A DNA stretch of 34,071 nucleotides from Apostichopus parvimensis (Eukaryota; Echinodermata; Holothuroidea; Aspidochirotida; Stichopodidae): contig KN887834.1 of assembly GCA_000934455.1 (NCBI GenBank), forward strand, positions 31,518 to 65,588. The letters are read 5' to 3'. Within the stretch, counting starts at the first letter, position 1. Every line of letters starts with the position of its first letter. Positions 10,701-22,460 of the stretch are shown one piece after another. The notes beneath the pieces were generated by a model, which was not told the origin of the DNA, did no database searches, and saw only the letters and a list, made by a program, of their open reading frames with translations. The position numbers and the translations under genes are program-made.

Positions 10701-13700
10701 GGTGCGAGTCTTGTTCATGTTCATTCACTCCTCACCACCTGTATTGCTCTCTTTATCGCTCCCCATGTCTTGCCCCCTCCCCCGTCCACTCGCACCTCAA
10801 GATTGAAACGTATATATATGTCCGAGTTGAACCCACGGCAGTATGTTGCACTCAAGTCGACACCAGCTTACCGATGGCATGCACACAAACCTGTGGCCTC
10901 TAAACATTCTTTGGCCTCCTAACACATGATATCTTTGTATTTTTACTAATATATCAAATATTGCAACTTTGATAATTTTGGTTGTTTACTCTCATTCAGA
11001 AACAAACACCTCTAGACCTCGCATCCATGAGGAAGAACGGCTTCCTGATCATGAAACTGAAAGAACATCGAGGCGAGACCGTTCAACAAGCTGGTAATTC
11101 TCTGATCAACAGACTGAAACAAAACAAAGTAAGTTTGTAAAATCAGTCTATTAGCTAATTTATATTTTTATTTTTGATGTAATGATAATTGCCAAACATT
11201 GATCACTACTTTGGTCATTTAATTGCGGCTTTGATAAGCCAATGAGGCTTCTTCGCAAGTTCCTGCTTGCAGGAGGATCTCATATACATATACATATACG
11301 TACAATTGCAAAGAAATCGTCTGATGGCTTCAGGAAGTAGTTATCTAGTATTCCGTAGCGAAACGCTTGTCAGCTTGGAGAGAGGTAGAAATAGCAAGTT
11401 TGTGGACAGAGGGTTGGAATATTTAGTATTCTTTGGTATAAGAGAGAGAGAAAAAAAGAAGGGGGGCCTGAAGCCTTGTTAGTGCCCAAAAAGTAAAAGA
11501 ATTATGTATCATCAGTTTCATTAATATACGTAAAGAAGACAAAGGCTTCAAAGAGGACCCTGGTGACGTAAAAGTCCCGAGCGCCCAAACTGGCTCTCAA
11601 CACCATTGTTTGTAGATGATATGCTGATTATCCATGCCTAACACGAGGTAGAAATATGAAAAATAAGCTGAAGCAAGGGAAGATACTTTTCAATATTGAC
11701 AGCAGAGCACCAAAAAATTTTGAAAGTGATACACAGGACTAATTCTCCATCTCATCGGGATAAATCGATAGAATCAAGGCTCTCTTGGTGAAAACGAAAA
11801 TTGGTTTAATATATCGTAATGTTCCAGTTGTGTGGAAGATTTATTCTCAAATTGTGGATCGGTTTAAATCCTCATTGGGGGCTTTGCTCTGTTAAGTCGT
11901 AGATGCACAATTTCTTCTCTCCCTGTCTGTCATTCCAACTTCTATCAAAGCCTCGTAACGGTACAGATGATGATATCGCCTCTCTTCCTCTTCTCTCCTC
12001 CCGTCTCTCTACCAGGTCCTCAGGAGACGGATTGCCTCTGTGATGCCGTTCATGATCTTATTCTCTGTCGGGTTCATTCCCTCTCTCGATCTGTCCCTCA
12101 TGATCCGAATACTGTTGCTCTGTGTTACCTACTGCGGCCTCTACATGGTTGGAAAGTAAGTCACAGTAAGGCCGATGGAATGGTGTAGCAGCGGTCACCG
12201 CAAGGCTGATGTAATGGAATGGTCACCGCAAGGCTGATGTAATGGAATGGTGTAGTGGTGGTCACCGCAAGGCTGATGTAATGGAATGGTGTAGTGGTGG
12301 TCAACGTAAGGCTGATGTAAGGGAATGGTGTAGCGGCGGTCACCGTAAGGCCGATGTAAGGGAATGGTGTAGCAGTGGTCAGCTTAAGGTTGATGTAATG
12401 GAATGGTGTAGCGGCGGTCACAGTAAGGCTGATGTTATGGAATGGTAAAGCAGCGGTCACTGTACGGCCGATATAATGTAATGGTGTATTGGTGGTCAGC
12501 TTTAGTTGGAAGGAGCGAGTTAAATGGAGACAAAAATCGCAACCAACATCATTGTTCTGTGTGATAGAGATTGCTGTATGTATAAAGGCCTACATTTTCC
12601 CACAACAAGGGGGTATCGTGTCGGCAATGGTGTAAGGTGTAATGAACAACTGGGATTAAAAGCTAATACGGGGCTGGCAACAAAACGTACAGTACAGCAA
12701 GGTTGCATGCACGCATGCAAGCACACACTACAAATCATAGTAGAACTAGATATAGGCTGATGGGTGTTAATTTCATACTGAATATATTCTGATTAGACAA
12801 TGAAGAAACATTCCAGTCCAACACATTTATCATACAAACAAAGTGAGAAATTATTTCACTTTTGTTGGTATTGTATTGCATCGCATCGCATGTAGTTTGA
12901 ACGGTCTCTTATATTGCACAGTTTTTTTATGGTATTGTGTTTCATCTTCTCGTGTCGCATAGCACATCGTGTGAACAGGGGCTTACTTCTGTAATAGATG
13001 TGTATTAATTATTTTTGATATGACAATTTATGACAGAGTTAAAGTATTTATTGTTCTCATCATTTTTTCCCTTCTTCTTCAGGAACATCATGGACACACA
13101 TGCAGTTGAAATTCTTCCAATTTCTCTTGGACTCAGTACCAAACTTTGTCTCTATTCAACATTTTTTTCCATACTGTGGCCTCATATCCTTTTCATATAT
13201 AACAGAAAAAAAATAATATACATAAGGATCAAATTTCAGTCTCTGGGTATGTACACTTTTAAGAAAGGAAACCCCCCCCCCTCCCTCCAAAAAAAAACAA
13301 GATACTATTTGTGTATTGGGTGTTACCAAATGTAGCATCGTAATAAACTTGAAAGCCATTACTGATGAACTTTTGCCAAGTTAAAAGACATGTAATATGA
13401 CAATTGCAATACATTTCTATTTTCCATTTTGGGTAAAAAAATTGGCTTTTTCTGCATAACATTCAGGCGTACCAAAAAACCATATTTCGTCAACAACGGT
13501 CGTTTGTGGAAATTGTCGTATTTTATTTGTAAAGGGCAAAGAGGGTTTTGTCTAGAAGGAGATTTGAACCAGTCACCTCTGGGGTTAAATGCCCTGTGCT
13601 TACCTGTATATTCATAGGGTCACAGGGTTTGTAAAACCCTAAGGGTCACTGGTTCCACTCCCATTATAATGAAAAAAGAGTTGTTTTGCTATTTTAAAGT

Positions 13701-16700
13701 TGGTGACATATTTTCAGGTGAGTTTTCGATAGTGGATTTAAGTGATATTTTTTTGTCTGTGAACGAGTGGACTTTAACTCACGTCATACATGTTGACTGC
13801 ATCAAACAGATTGTCTTCCTCTGCTCGAGCTTCATGATGTTGCTGTCGTTTTACAAATGTTGGAAAGGAGATCCAGGGATCATCAAATGTTCTGAAGACG
13901 ACCGAAAGAGGGTGAGTACATCAACATTCGTTCATTCATTCATTGATGTGGGGTTGCGTGTGAGGGGAGGGGGCAGATGGGTTGCAAGATATTTGAAGAA
14001 ACATTATTATCTTAAGCCGCAAAAGATGTTTTTTTTTCTTTCGAAGTGTGTATGGCTGATGATGAGCTCACCTGATTGTGTTGGGCAGTGTGCTAGACTC
14101 TATTGTCCAGCCATTTTAATTTCTGTGCCATATATGTAAGGTTTTTTTCTCTTTTTTTCAAGAAAATAAAACAAAGTACATCAAAGTAGCAATGCCACTT
14201 CAAAAAGTCTTCGTTGATACAATATATTCGCTAAACCTAGGAGAAAGTTGTAGTGTTGAGTGAACGTACTTGTAGTGCTTTTGTTTTTTGTAGGTATATA
14301 GCCTTTTTGTTTTTTGGGTAGGTATGTTTGGCATGTTGATGTTGCTATATTACTGATAACTACAGCTCTGATAGACTGTTGTGTTGGAATGTCAGAATTG
14401 TAACACTACGGATGGATAGTTGATCAATTGGCAGGGCAGGACGTTGTCGTTCCTTAGATCCCACCCCCTTCCAGAAACGCAACACTTTGGTTGGTCGGTC
14501 ACAGGATTTTTCTCCAGGAGTTGGAATCAATTTCGTCCGCAGTGTTTTCTGAGTTTGCCAACAGAGATTGATAAAACTATTCGGTCAACACATCAATTCC
14601 AGAGTCCCAGCTAAGCTTTTGAATATTTCCAACATCGATTCTGAATGGTGGGGGGGGGGTAGTGGGGGGTCTGGTTGATGGAAGGTCACAGGTCATGTGT
14701 TCTTAAAGTTTGCGTGTCCGGCTGCCGCAGATCATGCGTTGTAATCTAATCAGTTAATTTCTTTGCCCCTAAAATTTGTGTTCTTTTCTGACTATGATTT
14801 TGTTTGTACTACTTACAGAGGCATTTCGTCAGAAGAAATTATTCCTTTTCTTCTTTCAAATATTTGTTGTGGAAGTGGATAGGGGTAGGGAAATATTGGG
14901 GATTTCCAACGCCCTTCTCAACGAAACTTTAAACTAATATTTCCTTTTCTTTCATTCTTCAAGCAGACCATCATCGAATTAGCGGAAACGTCGACGCTGG
15001 AGTTGGATAGATTCTGTACCACCTGTCTGATTCGCAAACCCGTTCGTTCCAAACACTGTTCTCATTGCGACCGCTGTGTGGCCAAGTTTGACCACCACTG
15101 TCCCTGGGTCGACAACTGTATCGGTGAGACATATCGTTTTATTTGTTCTGCCCTTTGCTGTTCTTTGATGGTAATTTGTTTTGCATAGTTTGCTGTTTGG
15201 TGAGTGAACCCTGCCATCTTGTGGTAAGAGGAACCTGAAGCATAGTCTGGGATACTGTACCGTCCGTCCCGGTACGGGAAGGCAGATTTCGATGGTGGTG
15301 TGGCAGGGACGACACGAATAACGTAAAATTATCAGTGCAACAGAGATATATAATGATTTCGTTCTATTTATTTTGCAGGATTGATTAGACTTAATATGTA
15401 GAACCCTATATAATCAGTGGTATTAATATGTTTATTGTGACTTTCACACACGGAGACCTTACACGGTAAAGGTATACACGAGGTTAAAGACATGTCACTT
15501 TTATCCAATCATAAGTTAATGTTTCTATCACAAGACAGCAGCAGCCAATCACACTCTATATATGTTTAATTCCTGGAAATCATTTAAGGGAAAAGTTAAC
15601 AGAGTATTTACATACATCTGCATATATTACATATACATGAGGGTTCACGACACTATAAGTGTTTGACTTAACAGACACTAAGGTCATTTCATTGGCATAA
15701 TGTAACTCTGAGACAAACATAATGCATTTACCCTAAACACTGGCTCTGGAAAACAGTTTGACCAAATTCAGGTGTGGAGAGGGTGGGTGGGGGGGGGGGG
15801 GGGTATTTGGACCAGTTCACCAATAGTTTTACTCTTTTTTCCCTGTTCATCTCTGTGTGAAGGCTTTGGTTAAACAAATCCATCATAGAGGAGGGTAGGA
15901 GAAATTGTGCTTTGATTGTTTATACTAGTGCCTTCATCTTTTCTCCCATGATGTCTTCGACAGTGGGTGTAGGTTCTCTCCTGATGCTGTAAAAAATATA
16001 CTCTTAATTTCCATTTTTACTTCTTCTTCTTCGTTTTCAGGTTCCGGCAATCACCTGTGGTTTATCTTCTATCTGACATTCCTGCCTCCCTGCCTCGCGA
16101 TCTGCATCAACGGCATGTTGCACTGTAAGTCGGTTCGCCTCCTTTAAGATAATGTTAAAGTGTTATAGTTGTTTTGAATTGATACTTGTAGCTTCCTATT
16201 CTATAAATTGTTTGAAAATATCTAGTACTGACATAAAACTGATACCAAAACTTGAGATTGAAAGTGAAACCTTTTTATTTGGAATCTATATTGTGAGCAT
16301 AATCTGGGAGTTTGGTTCACAAAGCGTGAGATGATAAGGGTAGCTTTGAAGGCTACATACCTGTTGTTACTGGTTAAAATTTTGCTGATTTACTACACAT
16401 AAACAAGACATTTGCAATAATAAAAAATGGTGTTGTCTTTTGACTGACAGGAACCTTACATGTCATAACACGTTTTGTGAGCCTCAGGGACTCCGACCCT
16501 CCTCCAACTCCTCCTCCAACTCCTCCTCCAACTCCTCCTCCAACTCCTCTTCCAACTCCTCCAACTCCACCTCCTCCTCCAACTCCTCCTCCAACTCCTC
16601 CCCCTCCTCCTCCTCCTCCCCCTCTTCCTCCTCCCCCTCCTCCTCCCCTTCCCCCTCCTACTCCCCTTCCTCCTCCCCCTCCACCCCTTCCTCCTCCTCC

Positions 16701-19585
16701 TCCTCCTACCCCTCCACCCACTCACCCTCTATGCTGTATGCAAGTACCCCCCCCCCCCATTTTTATACTTTGACCATGCCAAACGTAAATTGACCTCTCA
16801 AGTAATTGTTTTGACCTGCTGTCATCTTCAGTGCTACTACTAGCAGTGCAAGCTGTCTATATGTGGCTAGTGCAAGCTGTCTGTCTGTATGTGTGTACAT
16901 GTGATTGTGAAGTTATTTACACAGAAACGGAAAACAAAAACACATAAGCCAGCTGAAATTGACAGTTGCAATTTTCCTGTACGAGACATACACATGACAC
17001 CTTCATATCCATTGCACCAGTGGTGTATTGTGTTTTAATGATAGGGGAAGGCATGTGTAGGGCATCGATTATTAGTCAATTGATGTTTAGACGTGAAAAT
17101 ATCTGTCTTTATTACGTCTCTTCGTTCACGTCGGGGGTTAAAAAATAAAATAATGTAGCCCGTCTCGGTCTGTATAGTCAGTAGCAATTCGATTTGGATT
17201 CGGTAGATTTAATTAGATTAACCGACAAGAAAACCAAATTTATCTTAAAGCATTACACGTTTACTAAAGTGAGAGAGATGTAGATCAAACCTTCGATGTC
17301 ATTATTTCCTAGATTGGTCTGATGTTTGCCACACGACCTTCGAGGTGGACGGTTTCTGGATCTATCTCGGACAGGTGACCACCTGTTCCCCGTGGACCTT
17401 CTGGATGTTCCTCAATTCTATCGCCCACATTTCATGGGTCTTGGCTCTCTTGCTTAGTCAACTTTTCCAGGTAATCATAAAAGTTATATGTAAAAGGAGA
17501 CTACAAACCCAATCAATCATTATTGGTTTTATGTGATAAGAGACGACTGTCATGAACAAACTCCACACAATTGCTAAGAAAATATCTCATTCCGGCCGAG
17601 AGACATCACAGAACTTGATAATTTCACATGACACAACGCTGAAGACTCGATCAAGTCTAAATCTCATATCATCGTATCACATGATGTGCTTCATATTTTG
17701 ACATTTTGCTTTCTTTCTTTATGGATTCAAATTTTTATTTTCTGTACTTGAGATGGGTTTTGCAATTAATGCTGAATCTAAAATATTGAACCTTCTTGAC
17801 ATGACCTAATGGCTGCATCGGTTTCAGTTTCGTTACTGAAAATTTCACTCTCACAAAGATCTCTGTCATATAAGCCATATGGTTTGGTTTGAGTGCCCTT
17901 TTAAACATTTTCCTTCTGGGTCGTAATTCCCTCCTATTCAGGGTTGTAATTTTGCTCCTCCTATTCATGTGATATTCACACACAGCTTTAGAGTACAAAT
18001 AATAATGAAAAATAGATAGAATACTTAGTCATCATTAGCCAGATTATGAAAAGAACAAAAAAAATCGAATAAAAATAGCATAGTATTCTCTTTGTGATCA
18101 AGCAATAGACCAGTGCTGCATTTGGTTATTAAATAACAGGTTTTCTCAAAGTGCCTCCTTGGTGAACATGAAGAAACTATGGGTTGCTATGGTGAACATC
18201 TTTTGCCATTGACAAAGTCTAAATGGAAGAGAACTGGCAGGTGATTATCCACCCAAACCCTAATTAGAAGGCAGGGATGTGCCCACGCTGGGCGGCACTG
18301 GGTGGCCCCGCCCAGCACTAAAAATTGCCGCCCAGTACTGTCTTAAAAATCGTGAATCCCGCCCAGCACTATTTTCATCTAAAATCCCGACATTCCTAAT
18401 AATATATTCAACATAAATTGGGCCTAGCATATGCCAAAATCATACATACTAATAATGCATCAGTTATGCATGCGAGAAACATTACTTACGGCTCTCAATC
18501 GGTCCCTTGTAAAATCTCTTTGAAACAAACTAATAACTTTTACCAGGTACGTAATATATTTCACTAAAAAAAAATTTTAAAATGTAAATTGTTAGCAAAA
18601 CTAGTACTTGTGTATGTGCTTAAAAAGCTAAAAAGTGCCAGTATTTGGCATCTGAGCACCTTCAAAAATCAAAAAATTTGCCCCTCCCCTTAGATCCCTC
18701 CCCCAGGACGGCGATCAGTATACCCGGCACTCAGGAAATCCTGGGCACATCCCTGAGAAGGTGTGAAATTTTGGTACGTTCTGATGACACCTACCCGCAT
18801 TCTCTTCTATGAGCGATTCCGATTTACCCGCCACCTCCTCCCCCTCCCCCCCCCACCCGACCCCCTCCATCCTTGAAGTCCTCCCTCTTTAACCGATTCA
18901 TAAGTCCTCATAAGTTTCTCTTTTGTTTGCTTGTAGGTCCTCGTACTCGGTGTGACTACCAACGAGAGAATGAACCAAACCAGGTATATCAAACAACACA
19001 AGGACGACGTCCATCAGAAAGGAAAGACCCCTTACAAGTGAGTAGACTAGCAGTACCACGAAAAGAGGGTCGGTGAACGAGCAAAGCGATTCTAGATCCT
19101 TGTAAATATTATCGAGTAGCAGCCTCTTTGAGCCGATTTTGATATTTGGTTAATATTTTGCGATATAAAAATGACCCAATCGTTCTTTTTCACAATTGAT
19201 TTTTTGTAACAGATAGAAAAGAGTGTGGATGATTAATTAAACTGCTAATCAGGTAATCTTTGAATGGCGCTTCATCTTTCCGCTTAACAGCGGAGCGACG
19301 TCTCGTATCGACAGGCCGTGAACTAAAAAATTAAAAGAAAGGTGTAACTAGATTTAAGTGTTAAACAAGCATCATTCTGAATTCAAATGCCTCTTGTTTC
19401 CTTTCTCTTTTTGCTTTAGTCGAGGCTTGATCAAGAACTGTGCGGACTTCTTCCAGTGTGGTTGCTTCGGACTCGTCCGACCCCTGAGAGTCGACTGGAC
19501 CCATCAGTTCACCACCGACCTCACTAACAATGGAGTCTCCAGTTTCGTGAGCTCCTCGAGTAGAGAGAATTATCAGTTCGTGTGA
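7797..19585 (+). CDS. ZDHHC17: ankyrin-repeat DHHC palmitoyltransferase (HIP14/ZDHHC17-like), 13 coding exons
   Basis: Exons: 7797-8236, 8728-8950, 9194-9258, 10095-10257, 11000-11128, 12016-12155, 13083-13183, 13790-13911, 14967-15123, 16041-16124, 17313-17470, 18937-19037, 19420-19585. All phases join, giving 682 aa (human ZDHHC17 is 632). Order: His-rich region 24-74; ankyrin repeats about 100-330, starting [10 protein letters not shown] and including [35 protein letters not shown]1-2 in exon 6, TM3 exon 7, TM4 exon 8; Cys-rich domain in exon 9 with D503-H-H-C506, C506 being the expected acyl-acceptor; TM5 exon 10; TM6 exon 11; TTNE 601-604; C-terminus YQFV. DHHC rather than DQHC favours ZDHHC17 over ZDHHC13. 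The family transfers palmitate to cysteines of neuronal and vesicle proteins at Golgi and vesicle membranes. The start ATG has an in-frame TAA at 7785; CAG just before it could instead be an acceptor for an unseen upstream exon. Confidence 0.92.
7869..7970 (+). repeat. 24-bp coding minisatellite encoding a His/Gly-rich tract
   Basis: Four near-identical 24-bp units containing CACGGCCATTCCCATGGCG encode GHGHSHGD/G-type octapeptides, residues about 25-58 of the ZDHHC17-like protein. More His residues follow to residue 74. The unit is a multiple of three, so copy-number changes keep the frame. Confidence 0.85.
9291..9380 (-). repeat. retroelement tail with (AAT)n, inside ZDHHC17 intron 3
   Basis: (ATA)n at about 9291-9315 is followed by TTTATAAAAGCGCTTTCC and CTCAAAGCGCTGTACAG, as in the SINE at 25961-26279. 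It begins only about 33 bases after the exon 3 donor. The A-rich sequence after 9380 resembles that after the 1205-1300 copy, so these two may be one subfamily. Confidence 0.6.
12168..12503. repeat. 39-bp minisatellite, about nine units, at the start of ZDHHC17 intron 6
   Basis: Units of about 39 bp with core AAGGCTGATGTAATGGAATG, then GTGTAG and a variable GGTCACCGC/CGT/AGT end. One early unit is shortened. The array starts 12 bases after the exon 6 donor at 12156. Since 39 is divisible by three, both strands show repetitive open frames, which I take as artefacts. Confidence 0.9.
13184..13789 (+). other. candidate U12-type AT-AC intron (ZDHHC17 intron 7)
   Basis: The exon 7 end is followed by ATATCCTTT (13184-13192), the full consensus donor of AT-AC minor-class introns. 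The intron end is ...GTCATAC with AC at 13788-13789. A branch-site-like CTTTAAC lies at 13772-13778 (consensus CCTTAAC), with its second A 12 bases before the intron end. Donor phase 1 and acceptor phase match uniquely, making SILWP-H-VDCIKQ, which restores the TM3-loop-TM4 spacing of the family to within about one residue. No good GT donor exists at the point where similarity stops. Confidence 0.8.
15090..15101 (+). other. DHHC active-site codons of the ZDHHC17-like enzyme
   Basis: GACCACCACTGT encodes Asp-His-His-Cys within [14 protein letters not shown]. The upstream cysteines FCTTC, KHCSHC and DRC fit the CCHC zinc-binding pattern of the family, all inside the single exon 14967-15123. Confidence 0.95.
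15784..15803. repeat. long G run in ZDHHC17 intron 9
   Basis: A GGGTGGGT-start followed by an unbroken run of about 14 G. It is one of many homopolymeric G or C tracts in this window. Confidence 0.8.
16493..16735. repeat. pyrimidine tract, (CTCCTCCAA)n to (CCTCCT)n, in ZDHHC17 intron 10
   Basis: About 240 bases almost free of G on the + strand, beginning as CTCCTCCAACTC repeats and grading into CCT/CCCCCT. It yields spurious Pro-, Ser-, Gly- and Arg-rich open frames in several readings. The strand asymmetry could allow triplex or G-quadruplex structure, which is inference. Confidence 0.9.
18272..18755. mobile_element. non-autonomous hAT-like element in ZDHHC17 intron 11
   Basis: Perfect 14-bp terminal inverted repeats: CAGGGATGTGCCCA at 18272-18285 and its reverse complement at 18742-18755. 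The flanks repeat AGAAGG (18266-18271 and 18756-18761) as a target duplication. Length is 484 bp, without a transposase frame. CAG-starting ends suggest hAT. The duplication is 6 bp rather than the usual 8, so the superfamily is not certain. The interior has several GCCCAGCACT/GCCCAGTACT repeats near its left end. Confidence 0.85.
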
Positions 19586-21955
19586 TGCTGACCCGTGAGG
19601 GGGACCCGGTGCGATCTTCGAATGGAGCGTCCGGACGGTGTGAGACCGGACAGTCCGACAGGCGGAGATTCCTACCAGGTGGAGTAGCGTCAAGTGACCT
19701 CAAGGTCAGCTGTTTTATGACATACTAAAGTTAAGGTATTTGAAAGTGGCATTGAACTGAAAAATCTTGACCGTGTAGAATTTTCATACCAGATATTGTG
19801 AACGCATTGTTTTCCTCTTTGAGAAAACATAGGAGAACCATTTGGTTGATGTTCGAAGGGTGAAATATGAGTCGAAACAGTTACGTATTGAAGTTTGGAG
19901 TAGCAGTAAGTGATGTGTGAAGACATGTTGGTCCCTTCCGTTGTTGTGTGAGGCTCTTTAATGCTCGAATCATTACTTTAAAAGTCTGTACCAAACCAGA
20001 ATGCACTGCCTTTAAGGGGTTTAACTTTTGACCATGTAGTGAGTAACAGAGTAGGTTGTGGGGTCTACTTGGTTTGGGAGGTGTCAGTGAGGGGGGCTGG
20101 GGGATCTGGGGGTGCACAGTGAGTCCAAAGAATCAAAGTGGTGGCAGCAGATAAGGTGGAATTCTCATTTGAACAGGAAATTATAAACATGTCTTACAAA
20201 AGAAAATTTTACCGTGCAAGAGTGACTTTTTTAATCCACTTCTAAAATGATCTTGTCCCTCTCCATTCTACCCCCTCCTCCTTACCCCACCCCCTCCTCC
20301 TCCTTCCCCACCCCCTCCTCCATATTCCTCAACAGTTATTTGCGCTGTAGCATTCGTCCTTGGTCCTGCTGGCTGAGAGGGAAGTCAATTGTTTTGTGCA
20401 ATATCTGTCTCAGGACACTTCATTTTCTCATTCAAACTCTTTCTGGAAATTTTCTGTCTGGAGAGTTTCAGGGGATGCAGAGTTTTTTTTTCATTGGTTC
20501 AGCTACCAGTCTATATGCATGCTTTTGTTCTGTTTACTGAAGTATAACAAAAAAACATACAAATTTATTCATGTGACAAGGGAAAATGTGATTGAGGGAT
20601 GATATGTGATGATGTCACCAGCAAGGACTCCCTTGTATCTGTTTGTTTGATTATATAGTGATAGGGATTAAGCTAATCATATCTGATTAGGCTATTCTCA
20701 TGTTGATAATTAAACACCGATTCCAGTTGTGAACATTACAAACCAAAGATGTAAGGTGAGAAAACTGTGGATGTCTAATCCCTATGTGGCTTTATAAAGT
20801 TTATGTTACAGTCTCCAACCCTTCGTACAAAAAAGGGTTTTTATTATAATCTCAACAAGGATTGCAAAGCTACAAAGTACAAACGACATTACAAGATGCA
20901 CAAGTGGGCTTCCTTTTATGTTCTTATTCACGCAGCAGTTCTCGGGCTTTAATCTGTGGTTTCCCATCAACCTTTGTGGTGTACATACATGCGTCTGACC
21001 ATAAATGACAGGTATTTTGCCTTTCCAAGTCAGACTAAAAAGGGGCACAGAAAGGGGCACTTGGCAGTGGATACCCTGTTTTATTCCAGTTTAATCCCAT
21101 TCTTGACCACCTGAACTTCTTCAAGAATCAAAATAATAAACAAACTTGATCCAACTCTCGATATGTGTGGGACAAACCGAAAGCTGTCTTTAGGGTCGTT
21201 TACGTTTTTTGGGGCTTCTGTCGGGACTTTTCCTTTTTTTTTTTCCTTTTCGTAACTTGTTCTATAATCCTGCATTTTGGAATTTTGAAAATGTTGTTTA
21301 AATTTCTTTTATACAATTCTTTTTATAAATTTAGAAATAGAAAATGAAAAGATAAATTTGTTTTGCCTATACTGTAGGCCTACTTTGATTGAGTGATTGG
21401 GTCTAAATCCGACTCCAGCGAGAATACATTTTTTCTTAAGTTTTTAAGTAAAATTCATAAAAAAAAATAGTCAGGTGGCCTTCCTTTTATGTGCTGTGTC
21501 TTTTATATTTGATTTGTTAGTGTATATTCAGAATGAAATTGAAGAAAAGTTTGGAATGGTGGAAAATAGTTGAGATAAATTGAGATGATACTGTGTTTTT
21601 TATTAATACTAGTGTCTGTAAATAATCCTCTGTGATCATCCTCATTTGACATGACATTCATTTTTCTACCATTTTAAGTCAATTTTGCTTTTTTTTTTAA
21701 TGCTCGGTTCGATCACAGTAGATATAAAATTGGGTAATCACTTCAGAATTTTGCATCTGGCAACAACATGCATACACGCGTTTACATTGGTTGATATAAC
21801 AACAATAATTTCAAATCTGACAATCTACACCAAAAATTCAATAAGATGAGGGGGGAGTCAAATTTAGCATCTGGCAATTGTATGCAATTGCATGACGATG
21901 TCTGGTGCTTTTCTACTATTTTGATGATGTCACTATTGTTGCAAAATTTGGCAGT
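19586..21955 (+). other. ZDHHC17-like 3' UTR and downstream non-coding DNA
   Basis: No further exon recognised. ATTAAA occurs at 20709-20714 and AATAAA at 21135-21140 as possible poly(A) signals, so the 3' UTR end is uncertain. A pyrimidine-rich block with repeated CCCCCTCCTCC words is at about 20268-20325. The rest is AT-rich and the contig breaks at 21956. Confidence 0.5.
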
Positions 21956-22427
21956 NNNNNNNNNNNNNNNNNNNNNNNNNNNNNNNNNNNNNNNNNNNNN
22001 NNNNNNNNNNNNNNNNNNNNNNNNNNNNNNNNNNNNNNNNNNNNNNNNNNNNNNNNNNNNNNNNNNNNNNNNNNNNNNNNNNNNNNNNNNNNNNNNNNNN
22101 NNNNNNNNNNNNNNNNNNNNNNNNNNNNNNNNNNNNNNNNNNNNNNNNNNNNNNNNNNNNNNNNNNNNNNNNNNNNNNNNNNNNNNNNNNNNNNNNNNNN
22201 NNNNNNNNNNNNNNNNNNNNNNNNNNNNNNNNNNNNNNNNNNNNNNNNNNNNNNNNNNNNNNNNNNNNNNNNNNNNNNNNNNNNNNNNNNNNNNNNNNNN
22301 NNNNNNNNNNNNNNNNNNNNNNNNNNNNNNNNNNNNNNNNNNNNNNNNNNNNNNNNNNNNNNNNNNNNNNNNNNNNNNNNNNNNNNNNNNNNNNNNNNNN
22401 NNNNNNNNNNNNNNNNNNNNNNNNNNN
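21956..22427. other. assembly gap (472 N)
   Basis: Unbroken run of N. Frames reading through it are not genes. Anything between the ZDHHC17 downstream region and the MITE at 22461 may be missing. Confidence 1.
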
Positions 22428-22460
22428 TCTCCTTCGTTTTGATGTTAGCTCCCATTCAGT

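Noticed and set aside
12161..12460. Repetitive open frames on both strands resembling a repeat protein
   Set aside because: The 39-bp intronic unit is divisible by three, which keeps frames open by chance. No conserved domain is visible.
13247..13717. GT-AG intron joining an exon end at 13246 (GTATGT donor) to 13718 (TTTTCAG acceptor)
   Set aside because: The phases agree, but the joined product would add about 45 unconserved, low-complexity residues between TM3 and TM4. The AT-AC solution has consensus donor and branch sequences and near-family spacing.
13717..13723. Recursive splice site (TTTTCAG followed by GTGAGT)
   Set aside because: It sits within a short 606-base intron with AT-AC signals. 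A recursive step would need a U2-type donor upstream, which is not used in the preferred model.
16374..16793. Gly-, Arg-, Pro- and Ser-rich open frames on both strands
   Set aside because: They are readings of the intronic pyrimidine tract, without splice-compatible flanks or family similarity.
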